Shown: positions 9,560 to 20,850, counted from the first letter of the stretch. The stretch: DNA of 64,000 nucleotides from Heligmosomoides polygyrus polygyrus (GCA_947396885.1 OX377206.1:14383466-14447465); one strand, 5' to 3'. Made by a program: numbers and translations. The notes: a model not told the origin generated them from the letters alone.

Positions 9560-11200
9560 TCTAGGAACTCGATGCAGGCCGATATGAACGTTCCTGCTTG
9601 TTACTTTCTTCTTCTTCTTCTTCTTCTTCTTCTTCTTCTTCATCAGCGTTTGTCCGGCTTAGTGGGGGCCGCTCTTCTGGTCGTTGCCTAGGCGGTCCCT
9701 CAGGCCGTTTGCCGGGTACATATATGTTGAGGCCAATCTTCCTAACGGTGCCATTCGCACGAAGAACATGGCCACACCAGTGTAGGTGAGCTTCACGTAG
9801 CTTACAGGCAATTGGAGCGACGCCAAATCTTTTGACGTATATAGACATTGGGAATATGATCCAAACGCGTGACACCAGCCGTCCAACGCAGCATTTTCGT
9901 CTCCACTACGCTGAAGCGGCTCTCAACCTCCCTCGATGCAGGTAAAGCGTACATCGCTACTGGTCGGATGACGGTTCCGTAGATGTTTGATTTAAGGCGC
10001 TCTGGTATTTTCCTGTCGCACAGAACGCCTGTCATTGAGTGTCGTTCGGACCACGCTGCGCTCACGCGCGAGCTCAATTCGAACGTCAGACTACCATCGG
10101 ACGCAATTGCAGATCCAAAGTACTTGAAATGTGTCGCTCGCACGAGGAATTGTCGTTGATCTCAATGGACCAAGTCACGTTTAAGTCTGTCGTCAAATAC
10201 TCAGATTTTTTGACGTTCAGCCTGACCCCGAACGCCGCCAAGCGGCCACACCAAGCTTGCACTTGTCGCTCAAGTTCGGCCTTGTCTTCACTGGCAAGCA
10301 TTACGTCATCTGCATATACCAGCGTCCAAGGAGTAGGCTTCTAAAGGCCTCGCGAAATGGTATCCATTACGACAATGAAAAGGAGCGGGGAAAGCGCGGA
10401 ACCTTGGTGACACCGACGGAGATTGGAAACTCTGCCGATGTGCCGGCTGGCGTTCGCACTTGACTCTTAGAACCAGAGTAAAGAATGGCACCCACACAAT
10501 AAAGTTCTTCGGGAACACCGTGCTACCGTGAACCGTACCATATGACCTCATGCGATACACGATCGAATGCTTTCTCCAGGTCGAGAAAATGCAGCGGTTT
10601 TCGTTTCTCGCGATATCTTTCTGCAAAAAGACGAACAGCATGAATGGCGTCGATTGTGCTACTGCCGGCTACTAAGTCCCACTGGTTGGGGGAAAGTCGG
10701 ACGATCTCGCAAATACGTCCATCAACAATTCGTTCGAATATTTCCATAGTGGGTGAGAGCAATCGGATTGTACGGTAACTCGTGCAGCCAGCGGAACTGC
10801 CCTTCTTCCAGATCGGGATCGTTGTGCTTTCCTGCCAACTACCAGGAACCTTCTTCTCCGCAACAACCTGGTTGAAAAACTTCGTTAGCCACTCAGTAGG
10901 TTTGCTGCACCTCAACTTCCATAGGTCGGCCGCTGTGTCGTCAGGGGCCGTTGCTTTGCCTGGCTTCCGTCTCCTCCACAGTGATTTTCTGCACAGGACC
11001 CTGCGTAGGAGGCACACAAGGAATAGACGTATGGGTAAACTCTATAGTTGAAAATCTTTCGAAGTAGTCATGCCATCATTCCATAGCCCTTTTCCGGTTC
11101 TTCAGTAGGTGGTCATTCTCCTCGCTGCAACTTGACTGCAAGCACCTACACTCCTCCTGCTCAAACGTTCAGCCTCAGGCAAAAAACGACATTTTCGACG
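9560..11200 (-). pseudogene. RTE-type LINE, 5'-truncated reverse transcriptase pseudogene
   Basis: Minus-strand fragments in order are as follows. A linker starts with ENDHLLKNRKRAM near 11.14 kb. The RT fingers read GKATAPDDTAADLWK and IPIWKKGSS. The palm holds FLDLEKAFDRV and an intact TLVYADDVMLASED with the YADD catalytic motif at 10305-10316. The thumb and C-terminus hold RLNVKKSEYLTTD and YFGSAIASDGS, ending with MREAHLHWCGHVLRA-like sequence. The order and wording match the plus-strand LINE at 13.95-17.2 kb. Frameshifts and at least one stop break the frame, and the endonuclease domain is absent, as expected for 5' truncation. The 3' end runs into a GAA repeat. It cannot be functional. 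Confidence 0.85.
9608..9642. repeat. (TTC)n microsatellite at the LINE 3' end
   Basis: About eleven TTC units (GAA on the LINE strand, read as a glutamate run) replace the last 40 or so residues of the LINE protein. RTE-type LINEs commonly end in short simple repeats, so this is probably the expanded 3' tail. Confidence 0.7.
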
Positions 11201-12120
11201 ACGAAAAGTCATTTTGTCAGAACAGAGGATTCCCACCCCTCCTAATACTATGTTGAACAGAAAGTTTTCCCACGCAGGGTCCTGATACAGCAGTGACGAA
11301 TTGGCTGACCGTCACAGACAATGTCACTTTCAAGTTACAATCAACAATGTCGCTCGTATTTGCCTTCTGATCGAAAAGTCCCACCTGCTGTGAAGCACTT
11401 CCGTCTACCATAATAACGCGTGCCTCCCAAACCGAAACCGCCGGTCAGGGAATCGATAATATCTTCCGATATTGGCCTCCCAATCGAAACTTCCTACCTG
11501 CCGTAAAGGCCTCCCGTCGACGTTCACTTAACACTCACCCTGACCGGTTAAATCTGAGAGAAAATCAATGATATCGATATTCATTGCCTGATCTATATGT
11601 CACACCTTACCAGAACAACTCCCTTTACTGTCAATAATCCGCTTCAATGATCCCCTTAGCGGACGACTTCGGTACGTCTGCTGAATCCCCTGGCACGTAG
11701 AAGACATTTGGGAGTTTTCCGCTATTTTCGCGCCCCGTAATCCTCCCCCCCCCCCATCTTTCCCACTATTTTTCCAGCTATTTTATGACTCATCGCTTAA
11801 CGCGTGATTATATATTATGATAGGCGCGTAGATGATGACCGTATACTGGCGGAAAGTTTGAAAAAAGCAGAAAACTGAGTTTTAGGAATGTTTATAAGAA
11901 CAATACCGGCGAATTCACTCAGATGTGTTCACCTTCAATGATTACATCAATGATTAGACATACAGCTCTGCCAACAAAACACGTTGTAATTGTTTTTCAG
12001 CCGCGAATATCATTTAAAGTGTTGCAAGGCATTTTCAACCCCACATTGTCGGCTATAGTCGCGAATGTGGCCCGAATTGGAAGGCAAGAACGGGTTCCGG
12101 GAACCAGTATAGGTCATGTA
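11201..12120. other. No recognisable feature
   Basis: Mixed sequence with a C tract at about 11748-11756 and AT-rich segments. Open frames are short and none shows a known motif. Confidence 0.4.
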
Positions 12121-12123
12121 CGA

Positions 12124-12237
12124 TATACGATAAACTCACCTAGACGGCATCCAGTGGTCCAGAGTGGCGGCAGGAGGTGTGAGCCTTCGCGGCGTCGAGA
12201 AGCTCGGGCTCATATGTTACTAAACAGACAAGAGCCT
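12124..12237 (-). pseudogene. Exon-like fragment with TYEPE motif, copy 1
   Basis: On the minus strand the sequence reads VTYEPELLDAAKAHTS and is followed by a donor-like GTGAGT. Related copies occur at about 17630-17690 (LATYEPELSEGSRLPQ) and 38970-39070 (VVTYEPEHPERRAGAH, then LPHPLLEQW), each on the minus strand and each followed by a donor-like site. Three diverged copies with the same frame suggest a real ancestral exon. The protein family is unknown. This copy carries a stop close to the donor. Confidence 0.35.
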
Positions 12238-12329
12238 TACTTTCACTTCACGAGGACAAGCATCGTAGAACTTTTAGTGAATTTAACGGATTTTTTTTTC
12301 TTTGAAAATAGTCGTTAAAAATTTACCCA

Positions 12330-12600
12330 AAAAATTGAAGCAAACCCCTGATTTGTATGCTGTAGACTGGACCCGTTATTTAGCGGTAGAGGGGCCTGAG
12401 AAATATAATACAAATTACCGGTTTGCCCATCGGCTGGCCACCGCATACAGTTGTAAAGAGCAAATTCACAACCAGACTACGTATGTGATATTACATAATC
12501 CCAGAAGTACAATGTATCTCGCATCTCAAAAAAGACTAATCAACGCGGGCATTGGCGGCAACTCTTTTATCGATTTTACAACCATTAATTGTTGTTGACA
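12330..12600. repeat. Diverged repeat with relatives at 13040-13150 and 18490-18600
   Basis: The left half (TTTGCCCATCGGCTGGCCAC) matches TTTATCCATCGGCTGGCCAC at 18584-18603. The right half, with ACATAATCCCAGAAGTACAA and GCATCTCAAAAAAGACTAAT, matches ACATAATCTCAGAAGTACAA and GCATCTTAAGAAAGACTATG at 13055-13100. A 98-codon plus-strand frame covers it but has no recognised domain. Most likely an old transposon or duplicated host fragment. Confidence 0.35.
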
Positions 12601-12639
12601 GTAGACAAGCTTCAGTGCTCCTTACTCGCTTGCCTAAAT

Positions 12640-12830
12640 TTGCCCGCACTGCAATCTTGACTCCAGGGAGCTAGCTTTCGCGTGGCACCTCTAGTGCTTG
12701 AGTTGTGCAGGACAAAGAAAGCATTAATGGAGATCTCAATCGAGCCTTTAATGATCCTATGAACCATCAACAGGTCGTTCCTCTTTCTTCTGTCAGCTAA
12801 GGTACCATCGTGTATTAAACGATCATCGGG
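12640..12830. repeat. Diverged block shared with 49715-49900
   Basis: Strings such as TTTGCCCGCACTGCA, CTTTCGCGTGG, GTTGTGCAGGACAAA and CCTATGAACCATCAACAGGT occur in the same order and orientation in both places. The string TGCAGGACAA also marks the related exon starts near 30.68 and 39.81 kb. On the minus strand this would be an acceptor-like TTTGTCCTGCA. Confidence 0.45.
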
Positions 12831-13949
12831 AAAACTACCTTAACCAAACTACGTCCGCTTCGTCGCAGTAGACGGCCGTCTTCGAAGACTACAACGGATC
12901 CTTCGGCATCCTTCGCATCCATCTGAACATTTAATTTGAGGTCGGATAGTAGTCACGCTAACGTTCAATAGATGCTTGTCATCGAAGCAAATTGGCAGAC
13001 CACGAAAGTGACCTGCAAGGTTGAAGTTTTGTATCAGTAAGTCAATCTAATCTACATAATCTCAGAAGTACAAGCATCTCGCATCTTAAGAAAGACTATG
13101 CATCGCGGGTGCCGGCGAGAATTCTTTCAACGGTTTTACTGATTCATTAACTTATTTTGCCGCACAGCATTCTTCGCGTATTCAATGCCGAAATTTAGAT
13201 ATCAGAGCTGTTACGATCGTGGAACCGAACAAGCCCGTAACCGGCCGTTGATCTTGAACTTGAACTTTGACGGAGTCATGCATTTGCATCCTTTAGCGCC
13301 AGAGACGATAATGTCATGGTGATAACATTCAGCCAACAAGGATCTCAAGTAGTGATGATGTTGAGAAGAAGTCCTCCAACTCTTTCTGCCCATCAATCAC
13401 CTCCGTTTCCTCATGTGCAAATAAAATAAATAAACAAGTGTGTCACCGTCTGATGAATACTCAAGATACTGTACATTGAACCCAGGAATTAGAACTAACA
13501 CACACGTCCGGTGAAGATCAGCAAACTCATGCTACCATGCTCCCCACAGCATCAATACTAATGCAATTTCGTTGATGGTGTTGTGATTTTTAAAAAACCG
13601 CTGTTTGTTTTAAGAGAGTGGCCCAAAGGACCTGCCTCTCCATCGGGAATTCTTGCTTCACTACGATTGCTGGAGTGCGTCGTCGCCCGATGCTGATGCT
13701 GACATCCTACTCCGCTTCCTCCAACAATTGTAATAGCAGGTAGCGGTGACATGTTCTCACAGGTTGCAAAAGCTTTGACCAACACTTTTGATTTGAAACA
13801 GGTTTGCAACCCATGCCACGCTATAACTGATGACTATAGCCCAGTAACAAGCAACTGAGATGTTTCTCAACAGCAATTACGAAGTTGCATGCACGCATGC
13901 TTGACGTTTTCTTTTTAGATCTCGTGCATAATTCCCGTTGCTGCGATTG
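12831..13949. other. No firm feature
   Basis: Apart from the short repeat at 13040-13150, I see only a minus-strand 83-codon open frame at 13558-13809 (with AITIVGGSGVGC) that lacks a recognisable domain. It could be an exon but nothing supports that directly. Confidence 0.3.
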
Positions 13950-14082
13950 AATCGCAGCGATGAGTTTTGCAGAGCGACGCGAAAGGAGGTGGAGTTCCCA
14001 GCGCTAATCGCATCGCAAGTGTCCTCGCACTTACGCGCTTCGCGCGAAGTTGCAATATCACTAAGCTAAGGACGATCACATC

Positions 14083-15120
14083 ATGGGTGGCTCTGTCCGT
14101 TCCTCCAAGTGGTGCCACTGGAAACTGCCCGCTGTGCGAGCTAAGCCGAACACGGACATTCGACTGCAGGCGACGGGCCCTTGTGACAGGCCCGCCTACG
14201 AACAGCCATGTTACATCACATGGTTCATGACATTGCAAGTTTTTCGTGATAGTGCTACGGCGTCCGCGGGAGCCGACGCCCACTCGCAGGGCCCGGCGAG
14301 AGTGAGAAGTATGCGAGGGTCCCTCATGCGAGTACGGCATCGGGGGGCAACTGAGCTAGTCCGAAAGTCCCGTAACATAAGCAGGACCCGCGTGGCAACG
14401 CTGAATGTGGGTACGTTGACGGGCCGCTCGTGCGAGTTGGTTGAAGCACTGGAGCATAGAAGAATTGTTCTCTATGCGGTGCAGGAAACAAGGTGGTCCT
14501 GCCGCAAGTCAAGGGATATAGGACGTGGCTTTAAGGCCGTTCTATGTGGAAGTCCCAGGACCACCAGTGGTGTCGGTGTAATCGTCTCCGAACGATTTCG
14601 TGACTCGATTGTAAGCGTCGAACCCTTTGACGATCGATTGAAGATCGTTGTCGCCGCTAACGAGCGACTCTATCACTTCTTCTCTGGGTATGCTCCTCAG
14701 ACTGTCTGCTCCGATCAAACCATGGATGAGTTTTGGAACCTGCTTGATGAGAGGACAGCAGAGGTACCGTCGAAAGATGTCATCATAGTCGCTGGTGACC
14801 TTAATGGGCACGTAGGTGCTGCGAAGGACGGGTACAGCTGTCATGGTGGTTTCGGATACGGGTCTCGTAACGCCGATGGTGAGCGCATTCTTGAGTATGC
14901 GGAATCGCATAATCTCACCATTGTGAACACCGTTTTCCGAAAACGCGACTCCCACCTCATCTCATACTATAGTGGGAGCTCCAAGTCTCAGATAGACTTT
15001 GTCCTTGTGAGAGATCGCGACCGGAGTCTTGTCACAGGAGCGAAGATCGTGCCGTATGAGACGGTCGCCCCGCAGCACAGAACGCTGATCTGCACTCTGA
15101 AGATGTCCCTCCGAGGCTGA
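14083..15120 (+). pseudogene. LINE endonuclease domain (exonuclease-endonuclease-phosphatase fold)
   Basis: The 345-codon frame carries the motifs of apurinic-type endonucleases: TLNVGTLTGR (about residues 107-115), AVQETRW with the metal-binding glutamate (132-138), IVAGDLNGHVG (235-245), IDFVLVR (304-310) and APQHRTLICTLK (329-340). The last motif carries QHR where SDH is usual in other nucleases, which is typical of RTE elements. The first 95 residues are probably untranslated or remnant sequence, since the domain starts only near residue 100. A one-base shift near 15105 puts the continuing frame (LKQVERCGAARIKWW) out of phase with this one. Confidence 0.85.
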
Positions 15121-15164
15121 AGCAGGTCGAGCGATGCGGTGCTGCAAGAATCAAGTGGTGGCGA

Positions 15165-16088
15165 ATGAGAGAGAAGGAAGCAGCTGTGATTTCTCGCGTG
15201 CGGTTACCGACAGTCACGACTGTCGACGAAACTTGGAAGAAAACGACTGACGCGATTCGTCAAGCTGCACAGTCGGAACTCGGCATTACGAAGCCTGGGC
15301 GACGGGAGGTCGGCAAGCAGGCATGGCTGTGGACAGATGACGTGAAAGCAAAAGTGCGAGAGAAGAAGTCGCTTTATCACGTGTTTCTCGGCGAAAAGAC
15401 GGCCGATAACTGGCGAAAGTACCAAGAAGCCAAAAAGGCTGCAAAGAAAGCCGTGACCGTTGCAAAAGCGACTCATTACGGAGATGTCAACGAGAAGCTC
15501 GAGTCGCGCGATGGTGAGCGGTATCTGTACCGACCTGCAAAGTTTCGCCATCGACAGACCGAGGATATTGAGAAGTTTTTCGGCATCAATGATGAGAACG
15601 ACCATCTTCTTACGGACCGCAAGAAGGCATTGAAGCGATGGCGCGACTACCTTGAGGAAATCTCTACGATACAATTTCCTCATCCAGCCATCCCTTCTAC
15701 GGCTCCAACCCACGGCCCCGTTCAGAAGATCACCGAGGAGGAGATTGAAGCGGCTTTGAAGAAGATGAGGCCAGGCAAAGCGACTGGGCCCGATGACGTG
15801 GCAGCTGATTTATGGAAATCCAAGTACTGGTACCCTGCTGAGTGGTTGGCGAAGTTCTTTAATCAGGTTGTGGCGGAGAAGAAAGTGCCTGAGTGCTGGC
15901 GCCAAAGTACGACGATTCCGATTTGGAAGAAGAAGGGCAGTCCTGCTGACTGCTCCAATTACCGTCCGATTCGCTTGCTTTCGCACAGCATGAAGATCTT
16001 TGAGCGAGTTGTCGAAGGGCGAATTCGGGACATCGTCCAGCTTTCCAGCAATCAGGGCGGCTTCGTGGCTGGTTTGTGGCACCGTTGA
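15165..16088 (+). pseudogene. LINE linker and reverse transcriptase fingers
   Basis: This 307-codon frame continues the LINE protein after the frameshift. A basic linker (residues about 1-185) leads into RT motif 0 (GKATGPDDVAADLWK, 204-218) and motifs 1-2 (IPIWKKKGSPADCSNYRPIR, 251-270). It ends at a shift near 16070 inside SSNQGGFVAG. The same segments appear in the truncated minus-strand copy, confirming the family. The start codon is an accident of the frameshift. The true protein start is upstream. Confidence 0.85.
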
Positions 16089-16470
16089 TGCCATACATGC
16101 AGCCCGCCTCCTGATAAAGAAGCATCGCGAGAAACAGAAGCCAGTGCATATCGCCTTTGTCGACTTGGAGAAGGTCTTTGACCGCGTAGCGCGTGAAGTG
16201 ATATGGTATGCCCTGCGTCAACATGGAGTTCCTGAAGAGCTCATAGAGTGAGTGCGACTTCTCTACTCTTGTCTAAAGAGTCGAGTTCAAGCTGCAGCTG
16301 GAACCTCGATGGAGTTTCCCATTTCTGTCGGAGTACACCAGGGTTCTGAGCTTTCCCCACTCCTCCATGGATGCCATCACACGAGATCTTCAGAAGCCCG
16401 TCTCCTGGACGTTGCTTTATACCGATGACGTGATGCTCGCTAGCGAAGATAAGGTGAACTAGAGCGAGAG
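16070..16470 (+). pseudogene. LINE reverse transcriptase palm, degenerate
   Basis: The frame reads TVDAIHAARLL, then HIAFVDLEKVFDRV (motif A with the first catalytic aspartate) and stops at 16251. After a shift, GVHQGSELSPLL (motif B region) is visible, and then WTLLYTDDVMLASED, which is the YxDD motif with Y-T-D-D at about 16420-16431. All three catalytic aspartates survive as codons, but stops and shifts prevent a continuous protein. A short deletion is likely between motif B and YTDD. Confidence 0.8.
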
Positions 16471-16491
16471 CTGCAAGCTTGGTGTAACCGC

Positions 16492-17190
16492 TTGGAGCGA
16501 TTTGGACTCAAACTGAACGTGAAGAAGACCGAATACCCAACGACGGACGTTACTGAGTCCAGCTCCATCAAGGTTAACGGCATCGAGCTCTCACGCACCT
16601 CGGTTTTTAGGTACCTGGGATCAGCAGTCGCGTCTGACGGCAAACTGATGGTCGAAGTGAATTCACACGTGAGTACAGCTTGGTCCAAGTGGCGCTCGTT
16701 GACTGACGTGCTCTGCGACAAGAAGATACCAGAGCGCTTTAAGTCGAAGTTCTATAGAGCAGTGGTCCGGCCAGTAGCCATGTACGGCGCTGAATGTTGG
16801 CCAGCGACCAAGGAAGTTGAAACGCGCCTCAGCGTCATAGAGACGAAGATGCTGCGTTGGATGACTGTAGTCACGCGCATGAACCGCATCCGAAACGATG
16901 TCATTCGGCAGAAGTTCGGTGTCGCGCCGATAGCCGACAAGATGCGTGAAGCTCGCTTGCGATGGTACGGCCACGTTCTACGTGGAAAGGAAGACAGCGC
17001 CCGCAAGATAGGCCTTAACTTCGAGATAATAGGAAAGCGGCCTAGAGGGCGCCCGAAGCAGCGCTGGGCTGATACGTTACATACGGACTTGAATGTAGCT
17101 GGTGTCCACCCCGATCTAGCGCTGGATCGAGAAAGGTGGCGTTATGACACCAGAATAGCGGACCCTGCTACGAAGCGGAAGAGGCGCTGA
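16492..17190 (+). pseudogene. LINE reverse transcriptase thumb and C-terminal domain
   Basis: A 232-codon frame begins with GLKLNVKKTEYPTTD and continues with RYLGSAVASDG, then ERFKSKFYRAVVRPVAMYG, KMREARLRWYGHVLR and RPRGRPKQRWADTLHTDLN. These blocks are the standard C-terminal series of RTE-type proteins. The frame is intact to its natural stop at 17188-17190. The minus-strand LINE copy has the same series up to the GRPxQR region and then diverges into a GAA repeat. Confidence 0.85.
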
Positions 17191-17384
17191 GGAAGAAGGA
17201 GCTACCACTTATCGAAAATCTCAGTAAATAAAAATTGGTTTCGTCTACCATGGTTGCTACAGCGTCTAAAGATGATGCACACATAGTACAAAAAGTCCAT
17301 ACGAAAATTTTGAATCCAACTAGAAAAATAAATTGCAGGACAGAGGCACAACTTCATGTCACATGGTCCTGCTCAGCCGAAAGG

Positions 17385-17700
17385 GTGTGGCACAGCGTTA
17401 TATCACGTCAAAGGGTTACATTTGGACCTGACGTATTCCTTCCATAACCAAATTTGTGAAGCGTAATGAGACATTTCCTCCTTCTTCAAAAAATCGCTAT
17501 GTGTCCACATCATTGTGTACATCTAAGGAAACACTATACGTTCTTCAACACGTCAAGCAACGCTAACAGATGGTGATGAATCATAAGAATCTTACCTAAA
17601 TCTATGGCGTCCGTTGCTGCAGGAGCAGCTGCGGCAGGCGTGAGCCTTCGGAAAGCTCCGGCTCATATGTTGCTAAACAATTCCAATTACCATGCATTTA
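17385..17700. repeat. Diverged block shared with 38795-39060
   Basis: Common landmarks in order are TTACATTTGGACCTGACG or ACATTTGGTTCTGACG, CCTTCCA, GAGACATT, TTGTGTACATCT, AGGAAA, TTCTTCAACA and then the TYEPE exon described at 12124. Both run in the same orientation. The block behaves like exon plus intron plus exon of a duplicated minus-strand gene. No function is recognised. Confidence 0.4.
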
Positions 17701-18490
17701 TTTTCTACACTATGTGTAATCCTAGACAATACATTCTGAGGCAATTTTATTGTAGCACATCCCAATAACCTGAGTGAAATTGCTGCAGGCGAAAACTATA
17801 AGCCCAATCATCATGTCTCTAGTACTTCTTCAAAGGTTATATTTCTAATTAGAATAGCTGTGTTGGCTCAATGCTACGAGGTTTGTAGACTCGACAGATA
17901 TGAGTTTGATGTGGCATGAACAGAAAACCGACACGTCAAACAGGAAGAAAAACGACGAAGTTGACATACCTGTCACCTCTTACCTGTCTTCACTTTACGA
18001 TCGCAGAGTTGCTCCAGAGGTCGCCAGATTGAGCTGAGGTCGGATTCACGGCAGGTAAGATAATGAGATAGTGGTATTGGTTAAGCCTACCAACAGATAG
18101 TGGGCAGAGAGCAAGTTGTATTCATGTATTCATAATTTGGTGAATGATATAATTCTACCCCACCATTCACGCAACCCCAGGTAATGCTTTAACTTCTACC
18201 CTACATTCACATAACCCTGGCTAAAGTGATTAATGAACCCGGCTTCTGGCGTTCTTTTGACACCCCGTCAATTGCCGCTCTCGCTCAACGTGTGTTACTC
18301 AACCAAGAAGATTACATAGCCATCTCTCCTAATTTTCGACGACTTGGCGAACGCTTGAGCGCCTCTGATCCGTGAACGTCGACGATTTTGGTCCTTTTCG
18401 AATACCTAACCGCGCATATCATATGATAGCGCACGAAAACGGAAGTTTTTCGACAAATGGATGAAAAGGGTTCCGCAAAGCAGTCGCTCA
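17701..18490. other. No recognisable feature
   Basis: Mostly AT-rich sequence. A short direct repeat (TACCCCACCATTCACGCAAC and CTACCCTACATTCACATAAC at about 18158 and 18197) is the only structure seen. Confidence 0.4.
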
Positions 18491-18642
18491 AAACCTGATA
18501 TTTATATTATATTTGATATTTGTGTGTTATAAATTGGGACCGTGATTCAGTAGTAGACGCTTCTGGGAAATACAAAGTAGTGGTTTATCCATCGGCTGGC
18601 CACAAAAAGGGTGCTGCCCTCACACAATCCTGCCCGCCGCCC

Positions 18643-18697
18643 AGCAACGATTCTTCAGCCCGCGCGAAACCTCGCTGCGGGCTGAAGAATCGTTGCT
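18643..18697. repeat. Perfect 21-bp hairpin
   Basis: The arm starting at 18643 (AGCAACGATTCTTCAGCCCG, plus C) is matched without mismatch by its reverse complement at 18677-18697. The loop is 13 nt. There is no flanking duplication that I can recognise. It could be the core of a small foldback element or a structured RNA. No transcript evidence is available here. Confidence 0.7.
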
Positions 18698-18965
18698 TGG
18701 AAATACGCCGCCTAAAAACCGCGCCAAGTTGCTTCGTAAAGCCGTCAGCTTACAACCAAGAACAGGGGTTAGGCGAAGGGACTTCCAAATCCGAAAAACG
18801 AGTAGCGGATTAATTTAAGATAGGTGTTTTCAAATCCCGTCTGAGAAATAGTACATGAAGTAACCCAATCCGACAGAAAAAAGTTCAGACTCGATCGATC
18901 GGCCGCTCGTACAAATCAAAGCTTTGCAAATTGCGCGTTTTTACATTGTTAGCGTAGGGATTTAA

Positions 18966-19274
18966 CCCTTTCACAACACGCACAATTTTCGGGTGACTGC
19001 CGGGTGGCACAGCGCGCATTTTTCCCGCGCGCTGATTATTTGAATTATTTTATTTGTATTATTTGTTAAATATAAAAAACAGTAACGAATGAAGTTTCCC
19101 AAGAACCGTCTTGACCGTAGATATTAGTGGACTCATTAATTAATATTATACTATTAAATGCTTTATAGTTTTCCATGAACTATTTTTATGATGGTGTCCG
19201 ACGACATGGTCGGACATGTTCCCACGCGGCAAAAAATGTGTCCGACGATATCGTCGGACAATCTCGTGAAAGGG
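18966..19274. mobile_element. piggyBac-like MITE
   Basis: The ends CCCTTTCAC and GTGAAAGGG are inverted and each is flanked by TTAA, the target site used and duplicated by piggyBac-type transposases. The 309-bp interior has no ORF but holds palindromes, notably GTCCGACGATATCGTCGGAC at about 19240-19259 and a similar one at about 19197-19216. The transposase source is not in this window. Confidence 0.7.
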
Positions 19275-19399
19275 TTAAGTCGAGACCTAAGGTAGAGTCT
19301 GTAAACATATGGAATTTCCATGCGGATCTAGATTGCTGAGGAACGCCCGTATGCTAGGCGTTCCCAGCAGATGGTATGGCTAGCGCTCGCAATGCCTGT

Positions 19400-19860
19400 C
19401 ATCGGGAAACCCTTTCCACAAGCTGAGCTTCCATCCCCACGAGGATGGCAGCTGACCAGAAAAGACGACAATTCCTGAATAGGCCCTTGGTACACTCTAA
19501 CGTCGCGCCGGCCACAGTGTTGCGCGGGCAGCTACGGGATGCGCACTCGTACAACATTGTCGCCGTGACCGATCGCCGGAGCGACGCGAGAGTTAGCAAA
19601 TTCCGTCCAGTAAGGACGACAGTACGCAGCTCGATGTACATCGAACATCGAACAGCGTACTGTCGTCGTTACTGGAGCGCGTTACTCACTGCTTGGCAGC
19701 TATTTCGGACAGCACTATTAGGATGCTCGAGTATGAGAATGCCAGCCTCCAGATAGGTAAATATTATAAATAAGGATTATCAACGAAAGGAGAAGGTTCA
19801 CAAAGAAAGACGCCAAGTAAAACGCGTAAACGGGCCGCCACTAAGATGATCGGAGTCATC
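19400..19860 (+). repeat. Diverged block shared with 53230-53570, with an exon-like core
   Basis: Both blocks share ACTGGAGCGCGTTA, GCTTGGCA(G/A)CTATTTCGGA, AGAAAGACGCCAA and GATGATCGGA in the same order. In the centre a frame reads VTHCLAAISDSTIRMLEYEN, followed by a donor-like GGTAAAT. The 53.4-kb copy reads THCLATISDVTVSMLE, then a stop. The shared frame and donor suggest an ancestral coding exon of an unknown, possibly helical, protein. The present copies look decayed. Confidence 0.4.
19606..19676. repeat. Short hairpin element inside the block at 19400-19860
   Basis: CCAGTAAGGACGACAGTACGC is mirrored by GCGTACTGTCGTCGTTACTGG with one or two mismatches around a loop of about 28 nt. The paralogous region near 53340 has only a plain CTACTGGAGCGCG there. 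The hairpin is thus probably an insertion made after duplication. Confidence 0.5.
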
Positions 19861-20479
19861 GTTTGTCTTCACGCCCCACCCCTGTTCTCACACAAAGAAG
19901 CAAATAGCAACGCAAATAATTGTGTAGACTACTCCACAACGTTGCGCAGAACATTTCACCAACCGGAATAAAGCGGAATAGGGAGCGACCAAACGACAAA
20001 AGAGTCCCTCTTAAAACAATTTTGTACAACAAGACGACTCTTAACTCCTTTTTGGTCCACGATGACTGCTCGTACCTTTCATGCACTAATTTGTCGGCGA
20101 ATATCACAGAAGACATCGAGACAAAGTGGAAAAGCCGACAGGTAAGACTTCATCACCTATCTTACTTCAACTCATTTTTCTCTGGCCTTGCCTGTCGTCT
20201 GCTTCATTTCATGAAACATGCAGAGGTAGGCTGTCCTGATTCTCATCACCTTCTGTCACACACAGCGTCCTCAAGCGATGCATTCAACAGCGTTGGCAGC
20301 AGGCTTCGAATGTACTCGAGCTTTCTTCGAATAATAGTGAAATCCTAATTGACTCTCAGTCGAACCTGTACCGAGCATAAATGAACGGTGATGACAGCGA
20401 CTGCCGTGGAAAGATTCCAAGAGAAAACATGGTCTGCTAGAAAAGTCATTGGCGACGGTGGCTAATAGATAACGGCCCT

Positions 20480-20850
20480 CGGAAGCGAACAATGTGATGA
20501 AGATAAATGGCTGGATTTAAGTTTAGCAGTTTTTTTTTTCGAACTATGTTGAGGTACGCACCAGTCCAGACAGAATATGGACAGTTGTTTTCACTGCGAA
20601 TATGGAGATCCCACAGTCTCAAATGCCAAGAAAAAGTGAAGATAGCACAGCAAACTTGGTTATGAAAATCTAAACTCAAGTTTTCACAGAAAAGGCAGAA
20701 CATGGATATAAAACGAGCGAGACAAACGGATTATGAGTGTTCTCTTAATGGAAATGAATCGTTATAGTAAGATGTTTGTTTTGAGATGTTTCGCACGCCT
20801 CGTGTCATTCATAAAGGTGGACGGCAGACAAATATAAACGGCGGATATCA
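20480..20850. repeat. Left arm of an inverted duplication (partner 23683-24060)
   Basis: Read on the minus strand, this arm matches plus-strand 23683-23950. Shared motifs are TGTTCTGCCTTT, TTGAGTTTAGATTTT, GCATTTGAGACTGTGGGA or GCATTGGAGACTATGGGA and the GGCGGATATC end. A short frame (MFCLFCENLSLDF on one side, MFCLSCEKLSLDF on the other) is conserved but has no known domain. The arm is directly followed by the MITE at 20851, and the same order, reversed, is found on the other side. Confidence 0.6.

Larger units (their letters stand above)
13950..17235 (+). mobile_element. RTE-type LINE, nearly full length, frame-broken
   Basis: An apurinic-type endonuclease domain, a reverse transcriptase and a C-terminal domain follow one another on the plus strand. 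They are split into three long frames by frameshifts near 15105 and 16070, a stop at 16251 and degenerate sequence to 16490. The 3' end has a GAGGAAGAAGGAG run and an AATAAA at about 17226. The 5' boundary is not defined. Established knowledge: RTE elements encode one EN-RT protein and are abundant in nematodes. Overall order and spacing are intact, so this was once an autonomous copy. It also served as the reference for recognising the truncated copy at 9.56-11.2 kb. Confidence 0.85.

Noticed and set aside
9598..9789. Plus-strand ORF with a serine run
   Set aside because: It is the complement of the LINE reading frame and the GAA repeat. The protein signal is on the minus strand.
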